The translations under genes and the position numbers were made by a program. From Thermobrachium celere DSM 8682 (GTDB taxonomy: Bacteria; Bacillota; Clostridia; Clostridiales; Caloramatoraceae), in assembly GCF_000430995.1 (NCBI RefSeq), contig NZ_HF952018.1:1843062-1895120 (forward strand): 52,059 nt of DNA, written 5' to 3'. Positions within the stretch are counted from its first letter, which is position 1. Each line of letters starts with the position of its first letter. The notes below the pieces were generated by a model. It was not told where the DNA came from. It made no database searches and saw nothing but the letters and a program-made list of their open reading frames with translations. Positions 7,556 through 17,084 of this stretch are shown piece after piece.

Positions 7556-9649
7556 TTACTTTGTTGAATATTTTTCAAGCCTCTTTTGGCTCATAGGAAT
7601 TGATGTTTCATTTTCTACTCTTTCTATCTTAGTGTTATATGCCTTTTCTATTAATTCTAAGTTGTTTTCCTTTACATTTGGATTCCATTGTCTTTCTGGT
7701 GCCTTAACCTCTTCACCAGCCATAACTGTCTTTAGCATAGCAAGTGCTCTTACAGCATCTTCTTTACATAATGTGTTGCATGCTAAAACTTCATTTTCAA
7801 TACCTTGTTCAGACTTATTTAGGTCTACCATGTACTTCATGTATTCATTACCAACAACTAGTGCTCCTTGAACTGCACAGAAGGACATACCAACTACTGG
7901 AACACCCCTCATACCAATTTGCTCTATGTGGCTTGCAAAGTCAATGTGGTTGTTTCCAAATCCTTCTGTTGTTACAATTGCACCATCAACATCCATAGTT
8001 TCAATTAGCATTCCAAGTCTTTCTGATACATAGAACTTTTCACTGTTTATTTGTGGGCTTCCTACAAATACAACACCACAAAGATCTATTTCTGGATCAT
8101 TCATAGCTTCAATTACAAGTGGTTCTCTGAAATAGTGTCTTGAACATTCCTTTGATGCAGGTCCTATACATGTTAATGCATGAATTCCACCATCTAATAC
8201 TTCAAGTGGTGAAAGCACAACAGGAACATTTCCTAGGTCAACATTTGGCTTACCACCTAATACTCCAACTGGTTCAACAGGAAGAATTATATTATCATGC
8301 ATTGCTCCTTGACCCATTATTTCCTTAACAATTACTACCTTCTTCTTGCCAGGTCTTCTCTTTTGAACTAGTTCTTCTGTTTCAACAACTAGACTATCAT
8401 CAAGTTTCTTTAATGCATCTCTTATTTCTTGAGTTATATAGTCAGTTGCCTTATGAGCTGCAAGAGGACCTACTCTTTCCATATTAGTTCCTTCTGCAAT
8501 TACTACCTGTGTCTTTATAAATATTTCACCTTTATCTGGAGCACCTGGTCTATTCCACATGATATTTTCTTCTAGTATACCTTCTGAAGAACCAAACTCT
8601 CCTATTTGAACACCCTTTTCATCTGTACCTGTTACCATTACTATAACACCATCTAATACTCTTGTTACTCCAGTACCTAACTTGCAATCCTTTTCCTTTG
8701 TTGCAATTGGTTGAACGTCCATTATTGTTTCACTGTAAGTATTGTATTTATCTGGAGTGATTATATCTATTTTAATATCCTTTACTAGATGGTCTACCTT
8801 TAGGGCATCCTTACATATGTCTTCTCTTATATACAATACAGTTCCTTCAATCTTTGTCTCTGGTCCAAACTTTACTTCTGTTATCTTATAATGCTTTCTT
8901 ATAAGTTTTCTTATTACTTTTTCTTCAACCTTTTCTTCTTTCTTAACTTCAACTTCCTTCTTTTCTACTGCTTCAGTCTTTAATGCAACAGCTTCATTCT
9001 TCTTTTGAACAGCTGGAACAGCTTGTGGTGCAAATAAAGGAATTTCTATATCTATTCCCTTTCCTTCTGCTATTTTAATCTTTAATGTACCTGTTGATTG
9101 TGGTACAATTCCTGAAACTTGTTGAACGTCTTCAACAACTGGTTTTACATATCCTTCAATCATTTCTGCTTTAATTGGAGTTAAAGCAGGTACATCCATA
9201 GTTAACTTCTTACCTAAAACATCTCCCACAGTTAACACCTCATCAGTTAACTTTATAAGTAATGAATCTTCAAGTTTCTCAAAATTAATTGGGTTTTCTA
9301 AATCCTTTTCAGTTATTACTTCATTAGCCTTCTTGTTTACCTTTAAAACTGCCTTTGCATTTAAATCTACTTTTACTTCATTCTTTTGAGAAGCAGTCTT
9401 AACTCCCTCTAGTAGATCTGGAGTTAATGGAGTTAGAGCATCTATTGTTTTTAAAAGCTTTGCACCTAATACTTCTCCTACTTTTAAGCAATCTGCAGGT
9501 ATTGTTAATAGTCCTGAATCAATTAAATCAGGAAAAATTTCTGGATCCTCTAAATTATCTGCAGAAATTATTGTTCCTTCTTCTGTTCTGCAGCATACAA
9601 TCGCAGGCTCATTTAGTAACTTCTGAGCTTTTTCTGCACTCATTGACAT
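7556..9649 (-). CDS. prdA: D-proline reductase proprotein PrdA
   Basis: Precursor of the two non-selenium subunits of D-proline reductase. The 697-aa chain contains two related repeats of about 70 aa (residues 1-75 and 98-170; compare ENLEDP/NLEDPEIFPDL with DLENPINFEKL, and VGEVLGAKL with VGDVLGKKL), a Lys/Glu-rich linker at 215-248, the PrdD-like domain at about 245-492 and the PrdE-like domain after it. Autocleavage before Cys494 (HALTCIGPASK) would give a 493-residue fragment and a 204-residue fragment bearing an N-terminal pyruvoyl group, as established for the Clostridium sticklandii enzyme. D-Proline would bind the pyruvoyl carbonyl and be attacked by PrdB selenocysteine. It lies 17 bp after prdC. 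Confidence 0.96.
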   Translation of the reverse strand: MSMSAEKAQKLLNEPAIVCCRTEEGTIISADNLEDPEIFPDLIDSGLLTIPADCLKVGEVLGAKLLKTIDALTPLTPDLLEGVKTASQKNEVKVDLNAKAVLKVNKKANEVITEKDLENPINFEKLEDSLLIKLTDEVLTVGDVLGKKLTMDVPALTPIKAEMIEGYVKPVVEDVQQVSGIVPQSTGTLKIKIAEGKGIDIEIPLFAPQAVPAVQKKNEAVALKTEAVEKKEVEVKKEEKVEEKVIRKLIRKHYKITEVKFGPETKIEGTVLYIREDICKDALKVDHLVKDIKIDIITPDKYNTYSETIMDVQPIATKEKDCKLGTGVTRVLDGVIVMVTGTDEKGVQIGEFGSSEGILEENIMWNRPGAPDKGEIFIKTQVVIAEGTNMERVGPLAAHKATDYITQEIRDALKKLDDSLVVETEELVQKRRPGKKKVVIVKEIMGQGAMHDNIILPVEPVGVLGGKPNVDLGNVPVVLSPLEVLDGGIHALTCIGPASKECSRHYFREPLVIEAMNDPEIDLCGVVFVGSPQINSEKFYVSERLGMLIETMDVDGAIVTTEGFGNNHIDFASHIEQIGMRGVPVVGMSFCAVQGALVVGNEYMKYMVDLNKSEQGIENEVLACNTLCKEDAVRALAMLKTVMAGEEVKAPERQWNPNVKENNLELIEKAYNTKIERVENETSIPMSQKRLEKYSTK

Positions 9650-9666
9650 ACTTTTCTACCTCCTTT

Positions 9667-10971
9667 TTATTTTTTATCTATTGGAAGCCTTCTTGGTATA
9701 GGCATATCCATCGTTCTTAATGCATGGTCAACATGGTGATAAACTGGAATATTTAACTTTGGAGCACATCCCATAACTGTATTTGTACAGTCATTGCAGT
9801 TAGCAACAAGTATTCTCTCTGCTCCCTGCTTTTTCAAATACATAACAGCCTGTGCCTGTCCTGGGCAATCTCCAGGGGTTAAACATTTATTTGTGCCTCT
9901 AACTTCAACTACATTTTTACATTTAGTAACACCAACAACTTCAGATTTCATCTTACTTGCAATATCTCTAAGTCTTGCTTCATCTGCTCCGCAGGCACAA
10001 ACTAAAAGTCCTATTTTTCCTTTAAATTCTGGAAGTGGAATTGTTACAATTGCTCCTCCTGATGTCTTTGTTACAAATGCATCCTTTAACTCCTCTGCTT
10101 TTCCTGTATATGGACCACCTATGATTATTTCTCCATATTCTCCATCTATTCCACCACATTTTTCAATTAAACTATTAATTGAAGTACCAATAGGAACTCT
10201 TAACATAACATGTGGTCCAAGTCCATTAACCAATTTTCCAGCTACAGTTACATCCTTGTCTATAACTGGTTTTCTATCCTCTACTGCTTCAGTCAAGTTG
10301 TAAAGTGTTTCTGTATTTAATACAACACAATTTGCATCTAATGGTAATTGTGTTGGTTCAAGCCATCTGCCAAAAATCTCATGAATTATTGCTCTTTCTT
10401 CTCCCATTGGATACATATCTGGAAGCATCTTTATTTCAATATTATCACTATCCTTAATTACCTCTTTTAATCTTTGGATAGCTCTTTCATTTTTTCCTTT
10501 TATAGCTATATAACCCTTAGATGCTCCAGTTGATTGCATAGCATATTTTATTCCTCTAACTATCTTTTCTGGATGCTTTTCTATAAGGCTTATATTATGA
10601 TGAAGAATAGGCTCACATTCAACACAGTTTGCAATAACATATCCACCATTTAATTTGCTTTGAAGCTTAACATAGGTTGGAAAACCTGCTCCTCCAGCAC
10701 CAACTATTCCTGCTTCATAGGCATATTCCCATATGCTATCACACTCTTTAATCTTTACATAATCATCTGTTTGTACTTTTGAAGCTTCTATTTCTATATA
10801 CTTTTCATTTACAACAACTACTTTTCCATCTACACTTGAATGTATTTTTGCACCTAATCCCTCTGGTTCTGCAATTAGTTGTCCTCTTTTTACCTCGTCC
10901 CCAGCTTTAACCATTGGTTTACAAGGTGCACCTGCATGCATTTTTAGATATATTCTAAAAATATCCCCCAT
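9667..10971 (-). CDS. prdC: Proline reductase electron-transfer protein PrdC (RnfC-like)
   Basis: A 434-aa RnfC/NQR-alpha-type protein expected to pass electrons from NADH-linked carriers to proline reductase. Residues 1-60 form a lipoyl/barrel-sandwich-like region (CKPMVKAGDEVKRGQLIAEPEG). The GAGGAGFPTYVK motif at 91-102 is the conserved RnfC nucleotide- or flavin-binding segment. The C-terminal third is cysteine-rich (Cys325, 327, 351, 363, 369, 392, 395, 402). Some clostridial PrdC proteins are reported as selenoproteins; here the frame has no internal TGA, so this one is an all-cysteine form. It is the first gene of the sigma-54-driven unit, with an AGGTG ribosome binding site. Confidence 0.93.
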   Translation of the reverse strand: MGDIFRIYLKMHAGAPCKPMVKAGDEVKRGQLIAEPEGLGAKIHSSVDGKVVVVNEKYIEIEASKVQTDDYVKIKECDSIWEYAYEAGIVGAGGAGFPTYVKLQSKLNGGYVIANCVECEPILHHNISLIEKHPEKIVRGIKYAMQSTGASKGYIAIKGKNERAIQRLKEVIKDSDNIEIKMLPDMYPMGEERAIIHEIFGRWLEPTQLPLDANCVVLNTETLYNLTEAVEDRKPVIDKDVTVAGKLVNGLGPHVMLRVPIGTSINSLIEKCGGIDGEYGEIIIGGPYTGKAEELKDAFVTKTSGGAIVTIPLPEFKGKIGLLVCACGADEARLRDIASKMKSEVVGVTKCKNVVEVRGTNKCLTPGDCPGQAQAVMYLKKQGAERILVANCNDCTNTVMGCAPKLNIPVYHHVDHALRTMDMPIPRRLPIDKK

Positions 10972-11001
10972 TTTTTATCACCTCCATTTTTATTATTTAT
11001 C

Positions 11002-11019
11002 ATGCAATTTCCATGCCAA
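11002..11019 (-). promoter_or_regulatory. Sigma-54 (RpoN) promoter of the prdCAB operon
   Basis: The minus strand reads TTGGCATGGAAATTGCAT, with the invariant GG and GC doublets in the required spacing for the -24/-12 boxes. It lies 31-48 bp upstream of the prdC start codon. The gene directly upstream encodes a sigma-54 activator. Confidence 0.9.
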
Positions 11020-11081
11020 AAAATAAACAATAGAATTTTTCTATAATTTCTAAATCACCTATCATAATTTTCTATATATTC

Positions 11082-11099
11082 ATGTCGAAATTTTGACAT
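11082..11099. promoter_or_regulatory. Candidate PrdR enhancer site
   Basis: An inverted repeat ATGTCGAAATTTTGACAT lies about 65-80 bp upstream of the -24 box, the usual distance for a sigma-54 enhancer. It is the only clear inverted repeat in this 200-bp gap besides the prdR terminator. Binding by PrdR is inferred. Confidence 0.6.
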
Positions 11100-11144
11100 T
11101 ATAAATATAACTGCATTCATTCTTAGTATTACAAAATAATAATA

Positions 11145-11178
11145 AAACATCCGTGTCAAATTACTGACACGGATGTTT
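11145..11178 (-). terminator. Terminator of prdR
   Basis: A 14-bp perfect stem (11145-11158 with 11165-11178) with a 6-nt loop is followed on the minus strand by TTATTATTATTTTG. It lies 13 bp after the prdR stop and isolates prdR from the sigma-54 promoter. Confidence 0.9.
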
Positions 11179-11191
11179 AAAAATTCGACAC

Positions 11192-12931
11192 TCATAGACC
11201 ATATTGTTCTATTTTGTAATATAATGTACTTCTTTTTATTTTTAATAACTCTGCTGCCTTCTTTTTATTGCCGTTCGAAAGTTCAAGAGCCCTCCTTATA
11301 GTATCCCTCTCCACCTTTTCTATCATCTTTTGTAAATCAAACTCATCAATTATCAGTTCATCCTTAACGGATTCACGTATATATTCAGGAACTAAATCCG
11401 TTGTTATCCTTCCATTTTGGGATAGTACCACCATTCTTTGTACAACATTTTTTAATTCCCTAACATTCCCTTCCCAAATATAATTTTCAAAAATATCATA
11501 AACCTTTTCATCTATGTATTCTATGTCCTTATTTTCTTCCTTTGCATACATGTCAAAAAATAAATTACTAAGTTCTCTTATATCCTCTTTACGTTCTCTT
11601 AGTGGTGGCAGATATATGTTAACTACTGATAGCCTATAGTATAGGTCATCTCTAAATAACCCTTTTTTAATCATTTCATTTAGATTTTTATTTGTTGCTG
11701 CAATAACCCTTGCGTTTATTTTTATAGGCTTTTCATCCCCTAATCTATATACAACTCCATCCTGAAGAACCCTTAAAAGCTTTGCCTGCATATTAAGTGG
11801 CATATCTCCTATTTCATCTAAAAATATTGTACCATTATTAGCAAATTCAAATTTACCTATCTTACCCTTTTTTAAGGCTCCTGTAAATGCACCTTCTACA
11901 TAACCAAACAATTCACTTTCAAGTAGGTTCTCTGGTATAGCACTGCAGTTTATTGCAACAAAATTTCCTTCTCTTCCACTTGCTTGATGGATAGCTTTTG
12001 CAAATACCTCTTTTCCTGTTCCACTCTCTCCCATTATTAAAACGCTAGCATTTGAACTTGCTACTCTTCTTGCTATTGATATCGCATCGAGTATTTTTTT
12101 ACTTTTTCCATAAATACTTGAAAAACTAAACTTTTCTGCTATCTCTTTGTTGTATTGGCTCTTTAGAAACTCAACCTTCTTCTTTTCATTTTCAAGTTGA
12201 ACAGATAGATTTACAACTTCAGTAACGTCTCTATCTGTTGAAACAGCAGCAATTACTTCATTATTTGTATTATATATAGGAACTACACTTAAAATGACAG
12301 TCTTGTCCTTTGTGGGCTTATGATAGACATTTTCTATTTTTTCTCCCTTTAGGGCCTTTAAAATTAAAGCATCTGGGAATATTTCGGAAATATTTTTACC
12401 TAATATTTCAGCAGCACTTATATTATATAGCTTTTCAGCACTTTTATTCCAATAAATAACAACACCCTTTTTATTTATAATACACACTGCTTCATGTAGA
12501 TTTTCTAATATATTTTTCTGAAAACCAAATAGCTCATCTATCCTTAAATAAAACTTATCGCGTATATTGGTTGCTGTTAATATCCCAATAACTTTATTAC
12601 CTTCAATTACTGGTAGGCGTCCTATATTTAACCTCAGCATTAAATTTCTTGCATCTCTTACATTGTCATCTGGGGATATTGTAATTACATTTTTTTGCAT
12701 AAACTCATATATCTTTTTGTTCCTTATCCTGTCTAGATTATCTTGAGTAGGTATATCCATTTTTGTAAAAATTCCTATTAAATCTTTTCTATCATCTACT
12801 ATTAAAACTTCTTCTCTTCTGTTTTTGAACATTATATCAATTGTTTCTGCTAATGTTGTATCTTTGTGTAACAATACAACATTAGTATCCATTATATCCC
12901 TTACCTTATAAATTAAATCTATGAACCACAT
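11192..12931 (-). CDS. prdR: PrdR, sigma-54-dependent activator of proline reductase genes
   Basis: An enhancer-binding activator of 579 aa. Two CBS domains occupy about residues 8-125, a PAS domain about 135-240, and a coiled region links to an AAA+ domain (about 270-505). The Walker A motif (GESGTGKE, 301-308), the sigma-54 contact loop GAFTGA (347-352) and Walker B (FLDEIGD, 370-376) are all intact. A Fis-type helix-turn-helix closes the protein (545-579, [18 protein letters not shown]). In C. difficile PrdR activates prd genes in response to proline; the same circuit is supported here by the sigma-54 site upstream of prdC. The CBS pair suggests a nucleotide-type ligand input. The start at 12931 is preceded by a weak GGGG-TTGG site; an ATG 13 codons in is an alternative. 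Confidence 0.95.
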   Translation of the reverse strand: MWFIDLIYKVRDIMDTNVVLLHKDTTLAETIDIMFKNRREEVLIVDDRKDLIGIFTKMDIPTQDNLDRIRNKKIYEFMQKNVITISPDDNVRDARNLMLRLNIGRLPVIEGNKVIGILTATNIRDKFYLRIDELFGFQKNILENLHEAVCIINKKGVVIYWNKSAEKLYNISAAEILGKNISEIFPDALILKALKGEKIENVYHKPTKDKTVILSVVPIYNTNNEVIAAVSTDRDVTEVVNLSVQLENEKKKVEFLKSQYNKEIAEKFSFSSIYGKSKKILDAISIARRVASSNASVLIMGESGTGKEVFAKAIHQASGREGNFVAINCSAIPENLLESELFGYVEGAFTGALKKGKIGKFEFANNGTIFLDEIGDMPLNMQAKLLRVLQDGVVYRLGDEKPIKINARVIAATNKNLNEMIKKGLFRDDLYYRLSVVNIYLPPLRERKEDIRELSNLFFDMYAKEENKDIEYIDEKVYDIFENYIWEGNVRELKNVVQRMVVLSQNGRITTDLVPEYIRESVKDELIIDEFDLQKMIEKVERDTIRRALELSNGNKKKAAELLKIKRSTLYYKIEQYGL

Positions 12932-12963
12932 ATAACCAACCCCAAAATTTATATTTCATACTT

Positions 12964-12992
12964 ATTATACATTAAACCATTTGTTTTTTAAA
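12964..12992 (-). promoter_or_regulatory. Candidate sigma-A promoter of prdR
   Basis: TTTAAA (12992-12987), a 17-bp spacer and TATAAT (12969-12964) lie 33 bp upstream of the prdR start. The -35 box is weak. It would give prdR expression independent of sigma-54. Confidence 0.5.
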
Positions 12993-13016
12993 TAAATTTA
13001 ATTATTGAAATAAAAA

Positions 13017-13085
13017 ATGATGGATATTAAGGCTTCTATCTAACATTTATATTCTTAATCTAGAAAGCCTTAAAAAATCCATCAT
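13017..13085 (-). terminator. Terminator of the fatty-acid operon
   Basis: Two stacked stems (ATGATGGAT with ATCCATCAT, and TTAAGGCTT with AAGCCTTAA) enclose an AT-rich loop; on the minus strand TTTTTTATTTC follows. It lies 14 bp after accA. Confidence 0.8.
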
Positions 13086-13098
13086 GTAACTTAATATA

Positions 13099-13974
13099 TT
13101 ATTTTTGTAATACTTCAAGTAAATTCCTCTTTATTTCTTCAGCTACAACTTGAGGGGCCTTGTGAGCTCCTCCTGCTGGCTCTTTTATTATTCTAGTTAT
13201 AATTCCAAGCTCCTTTAAATCATAGGCCGTCATTTTCATAACATCAGCGGCCTCCTTTGCACGTGATGCGTCCTTCCAAAGAATACTTGCAAATCCTTCT
13301 GGTGATAAAATTGAGTATACTGCATTCTCCAACATCCAAATTTCATCTGCAACAGATATTGCAAGGGCACCACCACTTGAGCCTTCTCCTATTACTATAG
13401 CAATCTTTAATGTGTCTATAGTTGACATCTCCATTAAGTTTCTTGCTATTGCTTCTGCCTGACCTCTCTCCTCTGCGCCAATTCCACAGTAGGCACCTGG
13501 GGTATCTACAAATGTTATAATAGGCCTTTTAAACTTTTCAGCCTGCTTCATAAGTCTTAGTGCTTTTCTGTATCCTTCAGGGTGAGGCATACCAAAGTTT
13601 CTATATAGGTTTTCCTTTGTATTTCTTCCCTTTTGTTCTCCGATTACAGTAACAGGAATTCCATTTAATGTGGCAATTCCTCCAACAATAGCTGGATCAT
13701 CTCCATATAACCTATCTCCATGAAACTCAATAAAATCGTCAAAAATCATTTCTATATAGTCAAGGCTTGTTGGCCTTTCATTTAATCTTGCTAGCATTAC
13801 TCTATCCCATGGGGTAAGTTTATTTGATAAATCATTTCTTAATTCAAGGAGCTTTTTTTCCATCTTTTCTATTTCACTTGTTAAATCTATATTATTTTGA
13901 GTTGAAATTATTCTAAGCTCCTCTATTTTTGATTCAAGCTCCTCTATTTTTCTATCTAATTCTAAAATAGACAT
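13099..13974 (-). CDS. accA: Acetyl-CoA carboxylase carboxyltransferase subunit alpha
   Basis: Alpha half of the carboxyltransferase that moves CO2 from biotin to acetyl-CoA, making malonyl-CoA. The 291-aa protein shows an N-terminal helical segment (residues 1-50) and the crotonase-like core with [49 protein letters not shown] and [11 protein letters not shown] motifs. Its ATG shares one base with the accD stop (TAATG), indicating translational coupling and equal production of the two subunits. It is the last gene of the fatty-acid operon. Confidence 0.97.
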   Translation of the reverse strand: MSILELDRKIEELESKIEELRIISTQNNIDLTSEIEKMEKKLLELRNDLSNKLTPWDRVMLARLNERPTSLDYIEMIFDDFIEFHGDRLYGDDPAIVGGIATLNGIPVTVIGEQKGRNTKENLYRNFGMPHPEGYRKALRLMKQAEKFKRPIITFVDTPGAYCGIGAEERGQAEAIARNLMEMSTIDTLKIAIVIGEGSSGGALAISVADEIWMLENAVYSILSPEGFASILWKDASRAKEAADVMKMTAYDLKELGIITRIIKEPAGGAHKAPQVVAEEIKRNLLEVLQK

Positions 13975-14822
13975 TACCTCACCCCCACATGCATCTTTAA
14001 TATGCTAGTTAACAAACTCTTCATATCTCGTCTATCTACAACCTTATCTACAAATCCATGCTTTAAAAGAAATTCTGATGTTTGAAAACCTTCTGGTAGT
14101 CTCTGCCTTATTGTCTGCTCAATAACTCTAGGTCCTGCAAAACCAATTAGGGCTCCAGGTTCTGCAAGTATGATGTCCCCTAACATTGCAAAGCTTGCAG
14201 AAACTCCTCCAGTAGTAGGGTCAGTTAAGTAGGATATATAAAGAAGGCCCTCTTTGTTATGTTTAGCTAGTGCTGCACTGGTTTTTGCCATCTGCATTAA
14301 AGATACTATTCCTTCCTGCATTCTTGCTCCGCCTGAAGTTGTAAATATAATAAGTGGCAATCTTCTTTCTATAGATCTATATACAAGCCTTGTTATTTTC
14401 TCACCTACAGCATATCCCATGCTTCCCATTAAAAATCTATTATCCATAACTCCAAGTGCAACTTCAATACCATTAATCCTTCCTATTCCAGTTACAACAG
14501 CCTCATTTAAACCTGTTTCTTGCCTTAATTTTTCCAGTTTTTGTTTATAGCCCGGGAAATTTAATGGATCATCTCCTACTAAATCTCTATCAATCTCTTC
14601 AAAACTTCCCTCATCACACAGCATCTCAATTCTTTGGGGTGCAGTAATTCTAAAATGATATCCACAACTTGTGCATACATAAAGGGTTGAAACTAAATCG
14701 TCTTTATATATCATCTTTTTACATCTATCACACTTTAACCATAGTCCATCTGGTATATCTACTTTAGGTGTAGTGTTGTCATATATTAATTCCTTTTTTC
14801 TGTCAAACATATTATCTATCAT
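13974..14822 (-). CDS. accD: Acetyl-CoA carboxylase carboxyltransferase subunit beta
   Basis: Beta half of the carboxyltransferase (282 aa). The N-terminal four-cysteine zinc finger typical of AccD is complete (Cys31, Cys34, Cys50, Cys53), followed by the crotonase-like core ([54 protein letters not shown]). It begins 11 bp after accC and overlaps accA by one base. With AccA it forms the heterotetramer acting with AccB and AccC in this operon. Confidence 0.97.
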   Translation of the reverse strand: MIDNMFDRKKELIYDNTTPKVDIPDGLWLKCDRCKKMIYKDDLVSTLYVCTSCGYHFRITAPQRIEMLCDEGSFEEIDRDLVGDDPLNFPGYKQKLEKLRQETGLNEAVVTGIGRINGIEVALGVMDNRFLMGSMGYAVGEKITRLVYRSIERRLPLIIFTTSGGARMQEGIVSLMQMAKTSAALAKHNKEGLLYISYLTDPTTGGVSASFAMLGDIILAEPGALIGFAGPRVIEQTIRQRLPEGFQTSEFLLKHGFVDKVVDRRDMKSLLTSILKMHVGVR

Positions 14823-14833
14823 ACTGCCACCCC

Positions 14834-16174
14834 CTAAATATCAAAGTTTTTCTTTATAAAGGATGTATCAATATTACCTTCAACAAAATCTTTATGATTT
14901 ATTATTTTAGTTAAAAACTCTATATTAGTATCAATTCCGTCTATTATAAGTTCATATAATGCCCTATTCATCCTGCTTATAGCCTCTTGCCTTGTTTCTC
15001 CATATACAATTAGTTTTCCTATCATAGAATCATAATATGGAGGTATTCTATATCCTTGATATATGTGGCTATCAAATCTTACACCAAAACCTGATGGAAC
15101 TATTAACCTTTTTATTTCACCTGGTGATGGCATAAAATTCTTATCTGGATTTTCAGCATTGATTCTACATTCTATAGCATGTCCCTTTATTTTTATATCA
15201 TCCTGAGAAAACCTTAGCCTTTCACCCATTGCTATTCTTATTTGTTCCTTTATTAAATCTATTCCAGTTACAAGTTCTGTAACAGGATGCTCAACCTGTA
15301 TTCTTGTATTCATCTCCATAAAGTAAAAATTACCATTTTTATCTAAAAGAAATTCTATTGTTCCTGCATTTTTATAGTTTACAGCCTTTGCAGCCAAAAC
15401 TGCTGCTTCTCCCATTCTTTTTCTTAATCCTTCACTTAAAAGGGTACTTGGTGCCTCTTCTATGACCTTCTGATTTCTTCTTTGAATAGAACAGTCTCTT
15501 TCACCTAAATGAACTATATTTCCATATTCATCCGCAAGTATTTGAAACTCTATATGTCTTGGATTTTCTATAAATTTTTCAATATAAAGACTTCCATCTG
15601 AAAAGGCGGCCTCTGCCTCTTGTTTTGCGGCATTGAAATTTTGTATAAAGTCTTCTTCTTTATATACGAGCCTCATACCTCTACCACCACCGCCAGCAGA
15701 GGCCTTAATCATAAGGGGGAAGCCTATTTCTTTTGCAATCTTAAGTCCTTCTTCTAGAGATTCAACTGCCCCATCTGAACCTGGAACTACAGGAACACCT
15801 GCTGCCTTCATGGTTTCCTTTGCTATTGACTTATTACCCATTAAAGATATTGCTTCAGCAGATGGTCCAATAAATTTTATACCACATTCTTCACACATTT
15901 TTGCAAACTTGCTATTTTCAGATAAAAAACCATAGCCTGGATGTATAGCATCACACCCTGTCATTAATGCTGCTGATAAAATGTTTTGCATATTTAAATA
16001 GCTGTCCTTTGATTTAGCAGGACCAATACAAATTGCATGGTCTGCAAGATGTGCATGTAGACAATTAGTATCTGCTTCTGAATATACTGCTATTGTTTCA
16101 ATTCCCATCTCCCTACATGCTCTTATTACTCTTACAGCTATTTCACCTCTATTTGCAACAAGTATCCTTCTCAT
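14834..16174 (-). CDS. accC: Biotin carboxylase
   Basis: ATP-dependent carboxylation of the biotin carried by AccB. The 446-aa length is standard. The chain starts with [25 protein letters not shown], has the glycine-rich ATP-grasp loop [12 protein letters not shown], the [20 protein letters not shown] segment and the [14 protein letters not shown] active-site motif, and ends with the biotin carboxylase C-domain. It starts 14 bp after fabZ with an AGGTT-type ribosome binding site. Confidence 0.98.
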   Translation of the reverse strand: MRRILVANRGEIAVRVIRACREMGIETIAVYSEADTNCLHAHLADHAICIGPAKSKDSYLNMQNILSAALMTGCDAIHPGYGFLSENSKFAKMCEECGIKFIGPSAEAISLMGNKSIAKETMKAAGVPVVPGSDGAVESLEEGLKIAKEIGFPLMIKASAGGGGRGMRLVYKEEDFIQNFNAAKQEAEAAFSDGSLYIEKFIENPRHIEFQILADEYGNIVHLGERDCSIQRRNQKVIEEAPSTLLSEGLRKRMGEAAVLAAKAVNYKNAGTIEFLLDKNGNFYFMEMNTRIQVEHPVTELVTGIDLIKEQIRIAMGERLRFSQDDIKIKGHAIECRINAENPDKNFMPSPGEIKRLIVPSGFGVRFDSHIYQGYRIPPYYDSMIGKLIVYGETRQEAISRMNRALYELIIDGIDTNIEFLTKIINHKDFVEGNIDTSFIKKNFDI

Positions 16175-16188
16175 ACATAACCTCCAGC

Positions 16189-16611
16189 CTATGCTGTAAT
16201 AAACATAATTTCTGCTTCACAGGCAATTTCATCTCCTACATATGCTACTGCCCTTCCAACTCCCGCTCTTGATTTTAACTTTATCATTTCAACCTCAAGC
16301 TTTAGTACATCACCTGGAACTACCTTTCTTCTAAATTTTGCATTATTTATTCCACCAAAATATGCCATCTTACCCTTATAATCCTCGTGGGACAAAACAG
16401 CTATAGCACCAACTTGTGCAAGTGCTTCTATAATTAAAACTCCAGGCATTACTGGTTCTTGCTCAAAATGACCTTGGAAAAAATACTCATTAAAAGTTAC
16501 ATTTTTATATCCAACAGCCCTTTTCCCAGGCTCTAAGTCATCCACTCTATCCACAAGTAGAAATGGATATCTGTGGGGAATTATTTTTTTTATATCATTT
16601 ATTGTAAGCAT
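16189..16611 (-). CDS. fabZ: 3-Hydroxyacyl-ACP dehydratase FabZ
   Basis: Dehydrates 3-hydroxyacyl-ACP in the elongation cycle. With the start at the ATG 16611-16609 the protein is 140 aa ([19 protein letters not shown]), the usual FabZ size. The hot-dog-fold active site is present: the [20 protein letters not shown] stretch carries the catalytic His and Glu. The frame is open 30 codons further upstream inside accB, but that extension is not family-like. The ATG follows the accB TAA by one base (TAATATG), with an AGGATGG ribosome binding site inside accB. Confidence 0.96.
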   Translation of the reverse strand: MLTINDIKKIIPHRYPFLLVDRVDDLEPGKRAVGYKNVTFNEYFFQGHFEQEPVMPGVLIIEALAQVGAIAVLSHEDYKGKMAYFGGINNAKFRRKVVPGDVLKLEVEMIKLKSRAGVGRAVAYVGDEIACEAEIMFITA

Positions 16612-16612
16612 A

Positions 16613-17080
16613 TTATTCACCATCCTTTTGGATTCTAAAGAGTGCTTGACCGTATTCCACCATCTGACCATTTTGAACACACACTGCTGCAATAACACCA
16701 TCTACCTCAGCTTCAATTTCATTCATTATCTTCATTGCTTCAATTATGCACAGTATATCACCCTTCTTAACTCTTTGCCCTATCTTTACAAAAGGCTCAG
16801 AATCTGGTGATGGTGCACTATAGAATGTTCCAACCATAGGTGATTTTACGACTATTTCATCTCTAATATCTTGTGGCTTTGTAGCTTCTACACTTTCTTC
16901 TCGTTTTTCTTCTACTTTATCTAATGTAATTGCCTTTTCTAGCCTTGGTACTTCCTTTATAACAAACCCTTCGCATTCCTTTTTCATTACAATTTTTGTT
17001 CCACTCTCTTCAAATTCAAAATATGTCAAATTAGAATTACTTACGCATTCTATAAGTTCCTGAAGCTTTTTAGTATCCAT
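16613..17080 (-). CDS. accB: Biotin carboxyl carrier protein
   Basis: Carries biotin between AccC and AccDA. The 155-aa form starting [10 protein letters not shown] is chosen over a longer in-frame extension into fabF. An N-terminal helical region, an acidic/charged linker (residues 50-75) and a C-terminal biotinyl domain are visible. The biotin attachment site is Lys117 in [15 protein letters not shown]. It starts 4 bp after the fabF stop and is coupled to fabZ. Confidence 0.97.
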   Translation of the reverse strand: MDTKKLQELIECVSNSNLTYFEFEESGTKIVMKKECEGFVIKEVPRLEKAITLDKVEEKREESVEATKPQDIRDEIVVKSPMVGTFYSAPSPDSEPFVKIGQRVKKGDILCIIEAMKIMNEIEAEVDGVIAAVCVQNGQMVEYGQALFRIQKDGE

Positions 17081-17084
17081 AATA

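Noticed and set aside
11145-11178. TGTCA...TGACA repeat as a second PrdR site
   Set aside because: It is part of a 14-bp stem with a T-rich tail 13 bp after prdR, so a terminator explains it fully. The similarity of its core to the upstream repeat may be chance.
16612-16701. Longer N-terminus for FabZ
   Set aside because: The 30 extra codons lie inside accB in another frame and do not resemble FabZ; the internal ATG has a good ribosome binding site and gives the normal length.
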